This document shows positions 18,073 to 24,801 of a stretch of DNA of 46,523 nt, in pieces (the stretch's first letter is position 1; each line of letters opens with the position of its first letter). Under the pieces are notes generated by a model. The model had not been told where the DNA came from, ran no database searches, and saw only the letters and a program-made list of their open reading frames with translations. The translations under genes were made by a program, and so were the position numbers. The DNA lies in NCBI GenBank assembly GCA_900545535.1, contig UQZN01000020.1:1-46523 (forward strand), read 5' to 3'. Source of the DNA: an uncultured Phascolarctobacterium sp. GTDB lineage: Bacteria > Bacillota > Negativicutes > Acidaminococcales > Acidaminococcaceae.

Positions 18073-18101
18073 AATTACTTTAAAAATGTTTTGAAGTAAT
18101 T
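18073..18101 (+). repeat. 13-base inverted repeat upstream of the GGDEF-EAL gene
   Basis: AATTACTTTAAAA (18073-18085) and TTTTGAAGTAATT (18089-18101) pair fully with one T-G wobble across a 3-base centre. There is no U-tract after it. It could be an operator or a second transcription barrier. The remaining bases up to 18173 are AT-rich, and I see no clear -35/-10 pair. Confidence 0.5.
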
Positions 18102-18173
18102 AAAAATGTAGTATTTTTTATACGAAAGATATATACTTACCCTAATTATATAGAATGATAATGGGAGATTAAT

Positions 18174-20033
18174 ATGAATTTTTACCTGTTGTCGATCCTT
18201 GCTTTTTGTGTGTTCGTAGCTATTCTCTATCTTAAATCTTCTGAGCATCAAAGGATGCTTTATTCGCAGAAATATGTGCGTGATAAGGTCAGCGGAACAC
18301 TGGGCTTTGATAAATTTAAAGAACAGGCAGATGAATTGCTGCAGCACAGAAAAGAACCTTGGGCGCTGATACATTTGGATATTGAGCCTTATCATGATAT
18401 CGTAGATATTTATGGTCGTGAAACGGCGGATAATGTTTTGCGGATATTGGGAACAGAACTTAACCGGCGGGTCGTGAAAGGCTATCTAACAACCAGACAG
18501 GGCGGAGATAAATTTTTCTGCCTGGTTCCGTTTGTCGATGAAGAGACACATAATAACTGGTTTGACGGTTTAGCTGATATGGTGGAAAGCGAAGTAAAGC
18601 GTATTTGCAATATCAGCATCAAGCTTCGCGGCGATCTGTATGTTTTTCACTTTGAAGATTCCCTGGAAGACGCACTGGTTAAAACCATCGCCCAGCTCAA
18701 TAAAAAAGTTTTTCGTAAATGCAGCCGCAGTTTCTTCATGATCAATGATCCGGAAGCTGCAACCGGTTATTATGCCCTGGCGGGAGAAGTATGCAGCGGC
18801 CTGGAAAATAAAGAGTTTGCGGTTTATTTCCAACCGCAATATAACATTTATACAAATGAGATCGTTGGAGCAGAAGCTTTGCTGCGGTGGGAGCATCCTA
18901 AACGTGGTATAATCCTTCCCGAGGTCTTGATCCCGATTCTGGCAGACAGTAACCAGCTGTCTAAATTTGAGAATTTTGTTTTTGAAGAGATTTGCCATTT
19001 CTTGGCCTTGCGCCTGGCTTTAGGTCTACAGGTTTTTCCCATTTCATGTAATTTTTCTTTTGAACATTTCAAAGATGAGAATTTTATCAATTCTTTAAAA
19101 GAGACTGCAGATAAACATAATGTTCCTCATAAGCTTTTAGTAGTTGAGCTTGCTGAACGATTATTGGCTGATGATGTGAATTTTGCAGGTATGCAGGTTG
19201 ATGAACTGAAAAATCAGGGCTTTAAGATCGCGGTCGATAATTTTGGTGCCGGGTATTTATCGCTGCGCATTTTAAGTGATATCAGTGTTGACATTTTGAA
19301 AATTGATAAAAGAATGCTCGCTGCCTGTGACAATGATAAAGATATCAAGATCATCAAAGGTATGGCCGCTATTGCCAAAGAGCTGGACATCACAATGATT
19401 TGTGAAGGCGTGGAAACAGAAGCGCAGGTAGCAATAATGAAGAGTGTTTCCTGTAATATAGCGCAGGGATTTTATTATTGTCAGCCCCTGAGAAGACCGC
19501 AGTTCGAAAAACTGTTGAATTTGAGCAAAATTGAAATCATTAATGCTGAACGGCGCAGTATTAACGGCTATGGCCGTACTGTCAAACTGCCGTCATACAG
19601 AGATTTGGGAGATTTATTTCCGCAAATGTACGATTTTGCCATCGAATTGAATTTAAAAGACGGCCGTTATTCAAGAATGGCTTTTAACCCAACAGGGAAT
19701 GTTTTTATTCCGTATACAGGTGCTTATAAGACTGATTATAAGCATATCGTTCAGGAATTGCTGTATCCTGAAGATATCGAAAAATTTGCTGCCACTGTTG
19801 ATTTTGATGTTTTATGTGCGAACTACAATAATGCGCCGGAGCATTCAGGCTGCGAATGCAGGTTTGTTGGTGCTGACGGTGTGGCGCAGTGGTATAAAAT
19901 CAGGGTGTATTACTGGTTTGGACGCAGCCGCGTTTTGATTACAGTCAGAAATGTCAATGACGCGCATGAGTATTTAGACGAAGAATATGAAAAAATGATT
20001 TGCAAGTCAGCAGGACTTTGTAAAAGAATGTAG
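18174..20033 (+). CDS. Membrane-anchored GGDEF-EAL-PAS protein, both catalytic motifs altered
   Basis: A protein of 619 residues. One membrane segment covers about residues 3-20. A GGDEF-type domain (about 40-190) has RQGGDKF at 108-114, with Lys where the catalytic Glu of GGDEF belongs. An EAL domain (about 200-450) keeps EAL (234-236), N293, E325, K376, E411 and Q431, but DDFG is DNFG (D355, N356). The last 140 or so residues look like a PAS-type sensor. The cyclase is almost certainly dead and the phosphodiesterase doubtful, so it may be a c-di-GMP receptor. The ribosome binding site is GGGAGA. It is a single gene between a terminator and the cobalamin riboswitch. Confidence 0.85.
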   Translation: MNFYLLSILAFCVFVAILYLKSSEHQRMLYSQKYVRDKVSGTLGFDKFKEQADELLQHRKEPWALIHLDIEPYHDIVDIYGRETADNVLRILGTELNRRVVKGYLTTRQGGDKFFCLVPFVDEETHNNWFDGLADMVESEVKRICNISIKLRGDLYVFHFEDSLEDALVKTIAQLNKKVFRKCSRSFFMINDPEAATGYYALAGEVCSGLENKEFAVYFQPQYNIYTNEIVGAEALLRWEHPKRGIILPEVLIPILADSNQLSKFENFVFEEICHFLALRLALGLQVFPISCNFSFEHFKDENFINSLKETADKHNVPHKLLVVELAERLLADDVNFAGMQVDELKNQGFKIAVDNFGAGYLSLRILSDISVDILKIDKRMLAACDNDKDIKIIKGMAAIAKELDITMICEGVETEAQVAIMKSVSCNIAQGFYYCQPLRRPQFEKLLNLSKIEIINAERRSINGYGRTVKLPSYRDLGDLFPQMYDFAIELNLKDGRYSRMAFNPTGNVFIPYTGAYKTDYKHIVQELLYPEDIEKFAATVDFDVLCANYNNAPEHSGCECRFVGADGVAQWYKIRVYYWFGRSRVLITVRNVNDAHEYLDEEYEKMICKSAGLCKRM

Positions 20034-20056
20034 AATATATAGTATTGGAAAAAATC

Positions 20057-20212
20057 AACAGGTGTGCCGATCGCGGTCGGCGCTTAATAGGGAAGACCGG
20101 TGTAAATCCGGCGCAGTCCCGCTACTGTAAAGGGGAGTTCACTGCAATATGCCACTGGGAAACTGGGAAGGCGCAGTTGAATGTTGAACCTGAGCCAGGA
20201 GACCTGCCTGTT
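20057..20212 (+). promoter_or_regulatory. Cobalamin riboswitch aptamer
   Basis: The closing stem P1 is AACAGG (20057-20062) with CCTGTT (20207-20212). Inside are the conserved blocks of the AdoCbl class: TTAATAGGGAA, CCGGTGTAAATCCGG, GCAGTCCCGCTACTGT and the B12 box GCCACTGGGA at 20151-20160. It sits directly before the cobU operon, so adenosylcobalamin should repress it. A -10-like TATAGT at 20038-20043 would start the RNA just before P1, but I see no good -35. An open frame runs through the aptamer into cobU; it is not a real coding extension. Confidence 0.93.
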
Positions 20213-20298
20213 ACGGGTATCTTATGCCTACGGGAGATAGGTGGATACTTGCATAGGTTGTTTGTTTATGCCCTCTCTCGAGAGGGTATTTTTATTTT
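20213..20298 (+). terminator. Riboswitch expression platform with intrinsic terminator
   Basis: CCCTCTC (20271-20277) pairs with GAGAGGG (20280-20286), followed by TATTTTTATTTT. Upstream CGGGAGA (20231-20237) can pair instead with TCTCTCG (20274-20280), which would break the terminator. This suggests transcriptional control: with ligand the terminator forms, without it the antiterminator does. The pairing was read by eye. Confidence 0.7.
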
Positions 20299-20314
20299 GA
20301 AGGGAGGCTTAAAA

Positions 20315-20899
20315 ATGAACAAAGAATTGATTTTAGTAACCGGCGGTGCGCGCAGCGGCAAAAGTGAGTTTGCTGAGCGTTTGGTTTTGCATTATGGACG
20401 CAAGTGCGCTTATATAGCTACGGCTGAAATCTTTGACGACGAGATGGCTGAGCGTGTCCGTCTCCATAAGGAACGTCGTTCTCCCCAAAGATGGAATAAT
20501 TACGAAGCGCCCTATGCTGCCGAGCAGGTAATGGATGAGGCGGGGCAGGGGGCAGACGCAATTTTATTTGATTGCCTTACTTTATACATGAGTAATTTAA
20601 TGTATGGTAAGGTTGCGGCTGCGGGAACTTTTGAAGAAAAGGTAATATTTGTCAAAGGCGAGATAGCAAAGTTATTGGAAGCCGCCAGAAAAACAGAAAA
20701 GCTGGTAGTATTTGTTACCAATGAAGTTGGCAGCGGTATTGTGCCTGATAATATTATGGCACGTGAGTACAGAGATCTTGCCGGATGGGTAAATCAGCAG
20801 GTTGCCGCTGAATGTGACAGAGTATTTTATTGTGTCGCAGGTCAGGCGATCGACGTCAAGAAAATGGCATTTAACTTTGATGATGAAGGAGCAGAGTAA
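20315..20899 (+). CDS. cobU: Adenosylcobinamide kinase / guanylyltransferase
   Basis: A protein of 194 residues with the P-loop GGARSGKS at 10-17, RLHKERRSPQRW (the histidine in this region carries GMP in the family), DCLTLYMSNLM and VTNEVGSGIVPDN. It phosphorylates adenosylcobinamide and activates it to the GDP form, the acceptor used by CobS. AGGGAGG lies 7 bases before ATG 20315. The stop overlaps the cobT start (TAATG). It is the first gene after the riboswitch. Confidence 0.94.
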   Translation: MNKELILVTGGARSGKSEFAERLVLHYGRKCAYIATAEIFDDEMAERVRLHKERRSPQRWNNYEAPYAAEQVMDEAGQGADAILFDCLTLYMSNLMYGKVAAAGTFEEKVIFVKGEIAKLLEAARKTEKLVVFVTNEVGSGIVPDNIMAREYRDLAGWVNQQVAAECDRVFYCVAGQAIDVKKMAFNFDDEGAE

Positions 20900-21927
20900 T
20901 GGAAAAAATAATTATCCCGCCGTTGGACAGCAATGCTGCGGCAATGATAAAAAGTAATTGGGCAAAAATGGATAAACCGCTGCACAGCTTAGGCAAGCTG
21001 GAGGAAATGGTTGAGCAATATGCCGCTATGACCGGCACAGCATTGCCGGATCGTATCAAAAGTGCAATGCTGCTGATGTGCGGCGATCATGGGATCGCAA
21101 AATACGGCGTCAGTGCATATCCGCAGGAAGTGACGATGCAGATGATTAACGGCTATATGCGGGAAACTGCCGGAGCTAATGTTATGGCACGCCATGCCGG
21201 TGCTGATGTTTTTGTGGTTGATGCAGGTACGGCTTTTGATTTGAGCGCCATGCCGAAAGTTTATCAGGAAAAGGTCGCCTGGGGCACGGAGGATTTTACG
21301 CAGGGACCGGCGATGACCCTGCAGCAGGCTGAGCAAGCTTTAAAAGTAGGAATGAAGGCTGCTGATGAATGTATTGATAAAGGGTATAATTTATTGGTTA
21401 CGGCAGAAATGGGAATCGGCAATACTACTTCTACTGCGGCAATAGTTTCCGCTTTTCTGGGCCTGCCTCCAGAGCTTACTGTCGGAAGAGGAACCGGTAT
21501 CAATGACGAAAGAATGGCGATAAAAAGAAAGGTCGTCGCTGACGGTCTGGCTAAAAACCAGCCCCGTTTGGGCGATGCTATGGATATTATCTGTAAGGTT
21601 GGCGGTTATGATCATGCCGGGTTGGCTGGAATGATCCTTGCCGGTGCCAGACGCCGTGTGCCGACAATGGTCGATGGGGTAAACGCTACTGCTGCCGCTT
21701 TACTTGCTTACGGTCTGGAACCAGCCTGCGCCGAGTATATGCTTTGTTCACATCTTTCTGCAGAAATATCGCACGCAAAAATGCTGGAAGTGTTGAAGCT
21801 CACGCCTATCGTCGATGCCGGGATGCGTCTTGGCGAGGGAACAGGAGCTTCTCTGGCGATCGTTATTTTGCAGATGGCGATTAATACCTATAAAGAACTG
21901 ACTAAGCGTGGTGGCATGCATGCGTGA
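20899..21927 (+). CDS. cobT: Nicotinate-nucleotide:base (dimethylbenzimidazole-type) phosphoribosyltransferase
   Basis: A full-length CobT homologue of 342 residues. LHSLGKLEEM, MLLMCGDHGIAKYGVSAYP, TAEMGIGNTTSTAAIV, VGRGTGINDERM and the catalytic-base motif LGEGTGAS (E313) are all present. CobT moves ribose phosphate from nicotinate mononucleotide to the lower-ligand base. A second, shorter homologue is encoded two genes on. The pair could work as an ArsAB-type heterodimer that accepts phenolic bases, in which case the gene would better be called arsA; that is an inference. It overlaps cobU by one base and cobS by eight. Confidence 0.9.
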   Translation: MEKIIIPPLDSNAAAMIKSNWAKMDKPLHSLGKLEEMVEQYAAMTGTALPDRIKSAMLLMCGDHGIAKYGVSAYPQEVTMQMINGYMRETAGANVMARHAGADVFVVDAGTAFDLSAMPKVYQEKVAWGTEDFTQGPAMTLQQAEQALKVGMKAADECIDKGYNLLVTAEMGIGNTTSTAAIVSAFLGLPPELTVGRGTGINDERMAIKRKVVADGLAKNQPRLGDAMDIICKVGGYDHAGLAGMILAGARRRVPTMVDGVNATAAALLAYGLEPACAEYMLCSHLSAEISHAKMLEVLKLTPIVDAGMRLGEGTGASLAIVILQMAINTYKELTKRGGMHA

Positions 21928-22657
21928 TTTTATCACTTGCCTGGAATTTTTGACAAGAGTACGTTTTTCTAAACGAACCGATTGGCGTGACGAAGATTTT
22001 TCACGCAGCGTTCCGTATTTCCCATTGGTAGGTTTGGTAATCGGAGCTTTCCTGGCGGCGGTAAACTATGGTTTGTTTTATATTGAAACACCGCTTTTTT
22101 TACGGGTGACCCTTTTACTGCTGGCTGAGATCATCATTACTGGCGGTTTGATGTATGACGGCTTTATGGACACTGCTGACGGTGTTTTTTCGGCTCGCAG
22201 CCGTGAGCGAATGCTGGAAATAATGAAGGACAGCCATGTCGGCTCTAATGCTGTATTGGCGATCATTATTTTAGTCCTGCTTAAAATAGCGGCGTATCTC
22301 GAACTGGATGGAGCAACACTGACCTGGGTTTTACTGACGATGTCCGTTGCTACACGAACCTTTATGGTGGTGTTTATTGTCAATTTCCCTTATGCACGTA
22401 AAGAAGGGATCGGGCATATGTTTACCAAATATGCCAAGCCGGTTTATACATATATTGCTTTTGCGGTATGTACCGCTGTTATTGCGGCCTGCGGCTGGCA
22501 ATATTTAGCTGTGGCAGGCATATGTTTTGCTTTTACGTTGATGCTGGCGCAGTATTTGAAAACGCAGTTGGGCGGACTTACAGGCGACACTTATGGTGCC
22601 TTGACTGAGTGCGGTAATGTAATTTATTTGCTGACAGCAGTATTTTTATTAAGATAA
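21920..22657 (+). CDS. cobS: Adenosylcobinamide-GDP ribazoletransferase (cobalamin synthase)
   Basis: A protein of 245 residues, mostly hydrophobic with about six membrane segments. Typical CobS motifs are FLTRVRF, PLVGLVIGA, GGLMYDGFMDTADGVFSARSRE (metal-binding Asp residues), MKDSHVGSNAV and GGLTGDTYGALTE. It joins activated ribazole phosphate to adenosylcobinamide-GDP in the membrane. ATG 21920 overlaps the cobT stop; an in-frame GTG at 21908 would overlap more. The family length supports ATG. Confidence 0.92.
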   Translation: MRDFITCLEFLTRVRFSKRTDWRDEDFSRSVPYFPLVGLVIGAFLAAVNYGLFYIETPLFLRVTLLLLAEIIITGGLMYDGFMDTADGVFSARSRERMLEIMKDSHVGSNAVLAIIILVLLKIAAYLELDGATLTWVLLTMSVATRTFMVVFIVNFPYARKEGIGHMFTKYAKPVYTYIAFAVCTAVIAACGWQYLAVAGICFAFTLMLAQYLKTQLGGLTGDTYGALTECGNVIYLLTAVFLLR

Positions 22658-22670
22658 GGAAGGTTTAACG

Positions 22671-23516
22671 ATGGATATAAATAATATTATTGAACAAATA
22701 AAACCGATCGATAGTCAAAAAGTAGATGAAGCGCAAAGCAGATTCGACAATTTGATTAAACCGGTCGGTTCACTCGCTAAACTGGAAGAAATGGTTTCCC
22801 GTTATGCCGGCATCATTGGCAGCGCTGATAAAAAGGCTGTTCAATATCCTAAAAAAGCTTTGCTGCTATGGAGCGCTGATACACAGGCTGTTGCTAAAGC
22901 GATGCAGGGAGAACTGCCAGTTGTTTTGCTGGCACATGAGGCCAAAGCAGAGGTTTATCCCCTGATGACTACGGCTGTAAATCTTGAGGACGCACTTGAA
23001 GAGGGGGCGATCCTGACTAAAGAATACATTACTACAGAGAAACTGCAAATGCTGGCTTTGGGCAGCCCGGAAAAGCATCAGGTTACAGAACAGATGGAAG
23101 CACTTTTAGAACTTGAAGGGATCGAATTTCTGCAAAAGCTTGATGATCATGTAATAACAGCAATGACAGGAGCTGTTTTACAGGCGGCAGCCTGTAAAGT
23201 TCCCGTGATGCTGGATGGTATCGCTGCCTGCCTGGCTGCTATTGCCGCCGGCAAATTAGCTCCTGTGTCTCTTGAATATTGTATGGCAGGGCACGTATCC
23301 GCAGAGCCCGGTATGGAAAAATTATTAAACTGGCTGCAAATGTCTGCGCCGCTAAGATTGGCGATCAACAGTGGTGCCGGAGAAGGTGCAGTTTTAGCTT
23401 TTACCTTGTTCGATGCAGGTATAAAAGCGTATAATGAGATGGAGACTTTTGCCGAAGCAGGAGTACATGCTGAAATGGAAGAATTTTCACATTCAGTACA
23501 AGTAAAAGGAAAGTAA
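22671..23516 (+). CDS. Second CobT-like phosphoribosyltransferase, shortened and divergent
   Basis: A protein of 281 residues related to the cobT product. The N-terminal FDNLIKPVGSLAKLEEMVSRYA and the C-terminal INSGAGEGAVLAFTLFDAG match CobT, and the catalytic-base glutamate is kept (E238). The GDHG segment after the first strand is replaced by LLLWSADTQAVAKAM, and about 60 residues of the central nucleotide-binding region are missing. On its own it may be inactive. Sporomusa ArsA/ArsB are both CobT homologues that work as a heterodimer, so a partner role with the cobT product is plausible. AAGGA precedes the ATG, 13 bases after cobS. Confidence 0.75.
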   Translation: MDINNIIEQIKPIDSQKVDEAQSRFDNLIKPVGSLAKLEEMVSRYAGIIGSADKKAVQYPKKALLLWSADTQAVAKAMQGELPVVLLAHEAKAEVYPLMTTAVNLEDALEEGAILTKEYITTEKLQMLALGSPEKHQVTEQMEALLELEGIEFLQKLDDHVITAMTGAVLQAAACKVPVMLDGIAACLAAIAAGKLAPVSLEYCMAGHVSAEPGMEKLLNWLQMSAPLRLAINSGAGEGAVLAFTLFDAGIKAYNEMETFAEAGVHAEMEEFSHSVQVKGK

Positions 23517-23528
23517 TAAGGAGGCAAT

Positions 23529-24170
23529 ATGGGCAAAATCTATCTTATAAGGCATGGCGAGACAGATGCCAATCAAACATTTCAATTTCAGGGGCATATC
23601 GATAATCCTCTCAACAGCAAAGGCTTTAAGCAAACGGCTGATTTAGGAAAGTATTACGAAGGACTCGAACTGGACGAGATCTATTCCAGTTCTATGCAGC
23701 GTGCCAGACAGACAGCTGAACCTTTGGCAAAATTCCACGGTCTCAAGATCCAGCCGCTGGACGAACTGAAAGAAGTTTGTTTCGGCGAATGGGAAGGCTT
23801 GAGCTATGAAGAGGTTAAGGCAAAATGGAACGATCAGCTGGAACTGTTTTTTAAACAGCCGGCACAGTGCAGAATGCCGGGCGGAGAATCGTTTGATGAC
23901 GTTGCCGCGCGTGTTCGATCTGTATGCGAAGATATTTTTAAAAGTGACAGCGATAAAAATATAGCAATAGTTTCTCATGGCGGTGTCGTAAGAGTGCAGC
24001 TTTGTCTTTTGCTGGGGCTGGATCTTAATAAATTGTGGATGTTTGGTGTGCATAACGCCAGTACTACCTGCATTGCCAAATGGCAGGACCGCTTTACGAT
24101 TGAGTATGTAAACGATACACATTATTTAAAAGATAATGTAAACTCTGATGGAATAAAATACCCTAAATAA
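23529..24170 (+). CDS. cobC: Alpha-ribazole phosphatase-like histidine phosphatase
   Basis: A protein of 213 residues of the histidine phosphatase superfamily. The phospho-accepting histidine is in YLIRHGETDANQ near residue 8. SSSMQRARQTAEPL, CFGEWEGLSYEEV and IVSHGGVVRVQL (second catalytic His) complete the pocket. In cobamide synthesis this enzyme removes the phosphate from ribazole-5'-phosphate or cobalamin-5'-phosphate. The family is broad, so the role rests on the operon: it follows the second cobT-like gene by 12 bases with AAGGAGG before the ATG. Confidence 0.82.
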   Translation: MGKIYLIRHGETDANQTFQFQGHIDNPLNSKGFKQTADLGKYYEGLELDEIYSSSMQRARQTAEPLAKFHGLKIQPLDELKEVCFGEWEGLSYEEVKAKWNDQLELFFKQPAQCRMPGGESFDDVAARVRSVCEDIFKSDSDKNIAIVSHGGVVRVQLCLLLGLDLNKLWMFGVHNASTTCIAKWQDRFTIEYVNDTHYLKDNVNSDGIKYPK

Positions 24171-24198
24171 TTATAAATTTTAAAATGTACATTTCTTG

Positions 24199-24227
24199 TT
24201 GACTTTTATCTTTTTTTTAGATATACT
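24199..24227 (+). promoter_or_regulatory. Strong promoter for the zinc-ribbon gene
   Basis: TTGACT at 24199-24204, a spacer of exactly 17 bases, and TATACT at 24222-24227. Transcription should begin near 24234, leaving a leader of about 124 bases. Confidence 0.82.
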
Positions 24228-24233
24228 GCTTAT

Positions 24234-24357
24234 AGTATATCTCAGTGGTCCGGGTAGGGTTCCGAACTTCTTCCATGCTACATACGCAACATGAGGAAGC
24301 AGTGGTAACATCTATAAGTCCTTATGGGGTATGTTTAATGTAAGGAGTGATTAACCA
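24234..24357 (+). promoter_or_regulatory. Long 5' leader of the zinc-ribbon gene, possibly structured
   Basis: The untranslated leader runs from the predicted start site to ATG 24358. A hairpin joins CTTCC (24270-24274) to GGAAG (24295-24299), extended by ATG/CAT past a 2-base bulge. ATAAG/CTTAT at 24314-24325 can form a second small stem. The ribosome binding site is AAGGAG at 24342-24347. I recognise no known riboswitch class here. Confidence 0.45.
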
Positions 24358-24645
24358 ATGAAAGAAGACAAAACCTTAGTATGCCGTGAATGCGGCACCG
24401 AATTCGTATTCTCTGCTTCCGAGCAGGAATTCTACGAAGAAAAAGGCTTCACGAATGAACCCGGCCGTTGCCCCGGTTGCCGTCAAGCTCGCAAACAACG
24501 TATGGGCATCAACAACGAGCGCCCGGCTCGCGAAATGTTCCATGCTACTTGCGCAGAATGCGGTCAAGACACAGAAGTACCGTTCCGTCCTTCTATGGAT
24601 CGTCCGGTATACTGCCGCGAATGCTTCAACGCTCGCAAAGGCTAA
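24358..24645 (+). CDS. Small zinc-ribbon protein with CxxC-x17-CxxC
   Basis: A protein of 95 residues with four CxxC knuckles: CREC near residue 10, CPGC near 39, then CAEC and CREC separated by exactly 17 residues. This is the zf-trcl plus CxxC-x17-CxxC arrangement. It probably binds two zinc ions. The middle is rich in Arg and Lys (RQARKQRMG), so nucleic-acid or ribosome contact is possible; the function is unknown. Codons are biased to a few preferred triplets, and the promoter is strong, suggesting high expression. It forms its own transcription unit, ended by a very good terminator. Confidence 0.8.
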   Translation: MKEDKTLVCRECGTEFVFSASEQEFYEEKGFTNEPGRCPGCRQARKQRMGINNERPAREMFHATCAECGQDTEVPFRPSMDRPVYCRECFNARKG

Positions 24646-24662
24646 TTAATTAATGAAGTTTA

Positions 24663-24697
24663 AAAAAACCAATTGCTTAGGCAATTGGTTTTTTCTT
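24663..24697 (+). terminator. Intrinsic terminator after the zinc-ribbon gene
   Basis: A 14-base-pair perfect stem, AAAAAACCAATTGC (24663-24676) with its complement at 24681-24694, loop TTAG, U-tract at the end of the stem. Confidence 0.9.
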
Positions 24698-24713
24698 TAG
24701 TAAATAGATAGTT

Positions 24714-24786
24714 TTGTGGTATAATATGAACACTTGGCGAGGTATTTTCGAGCCTAGTGAGAATATATGCCCTTGTGGTATAATAT
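24714..24786 (+). promoter_or_regulatory. Two identical extended -10 elements 59 bases apart
   Basis: The 14-mer TTGTGGTATAATAT occurs at 24714-24727 and again at 24773-24786. Each contains TGG-TATAAT, an extended -10 (TGnTATAAT), with no good -35. They look like tandem promoters for the next two genes. Confidence 0.6.
24731..24759 (+). repeat. Inverted repeat between the tandem promoters
   Basis: CACTTGGC (24731-24738) and GCCTAGTG (24752-24759) are complementary except for one central mismatch. It lies downstream of the first -10 and upstream of the second, where an operator or a leader hairpin could sit. Confidence 0.4.
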
Positions 24787-24801
24787 CAAGATAGGAAAAC
24801 T

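Noticed and set aside
20045..20314. In-frame N-terminal extension of cobU from base 20045
   Set aside because: The stretch is the cobalamin riboswitch and its terminator. CobU starts at ATG 20315 behind AGGGAGG, and the P-loop then falls at the usual place.
24234..24330. SRP RNA or 6S RNA in the zinc-ribbon leader
   Set aside because: GGAAGCAG resembles part of the SRP RNA tip, but the GGAA tetraloop, the symmetric loop and the closing helices are absent, and the length and location do not suit 6S RNA.
24275..24343. A 22-codon upstream open frame in the zinc-ribbon leader ending at the ribosome binding site
   Set aside because: The ATG has no Shine-Dalgarno and is part of a hairpin. The stop position next to the binding site is interesting, but chance explains it; only conservation would revive it.
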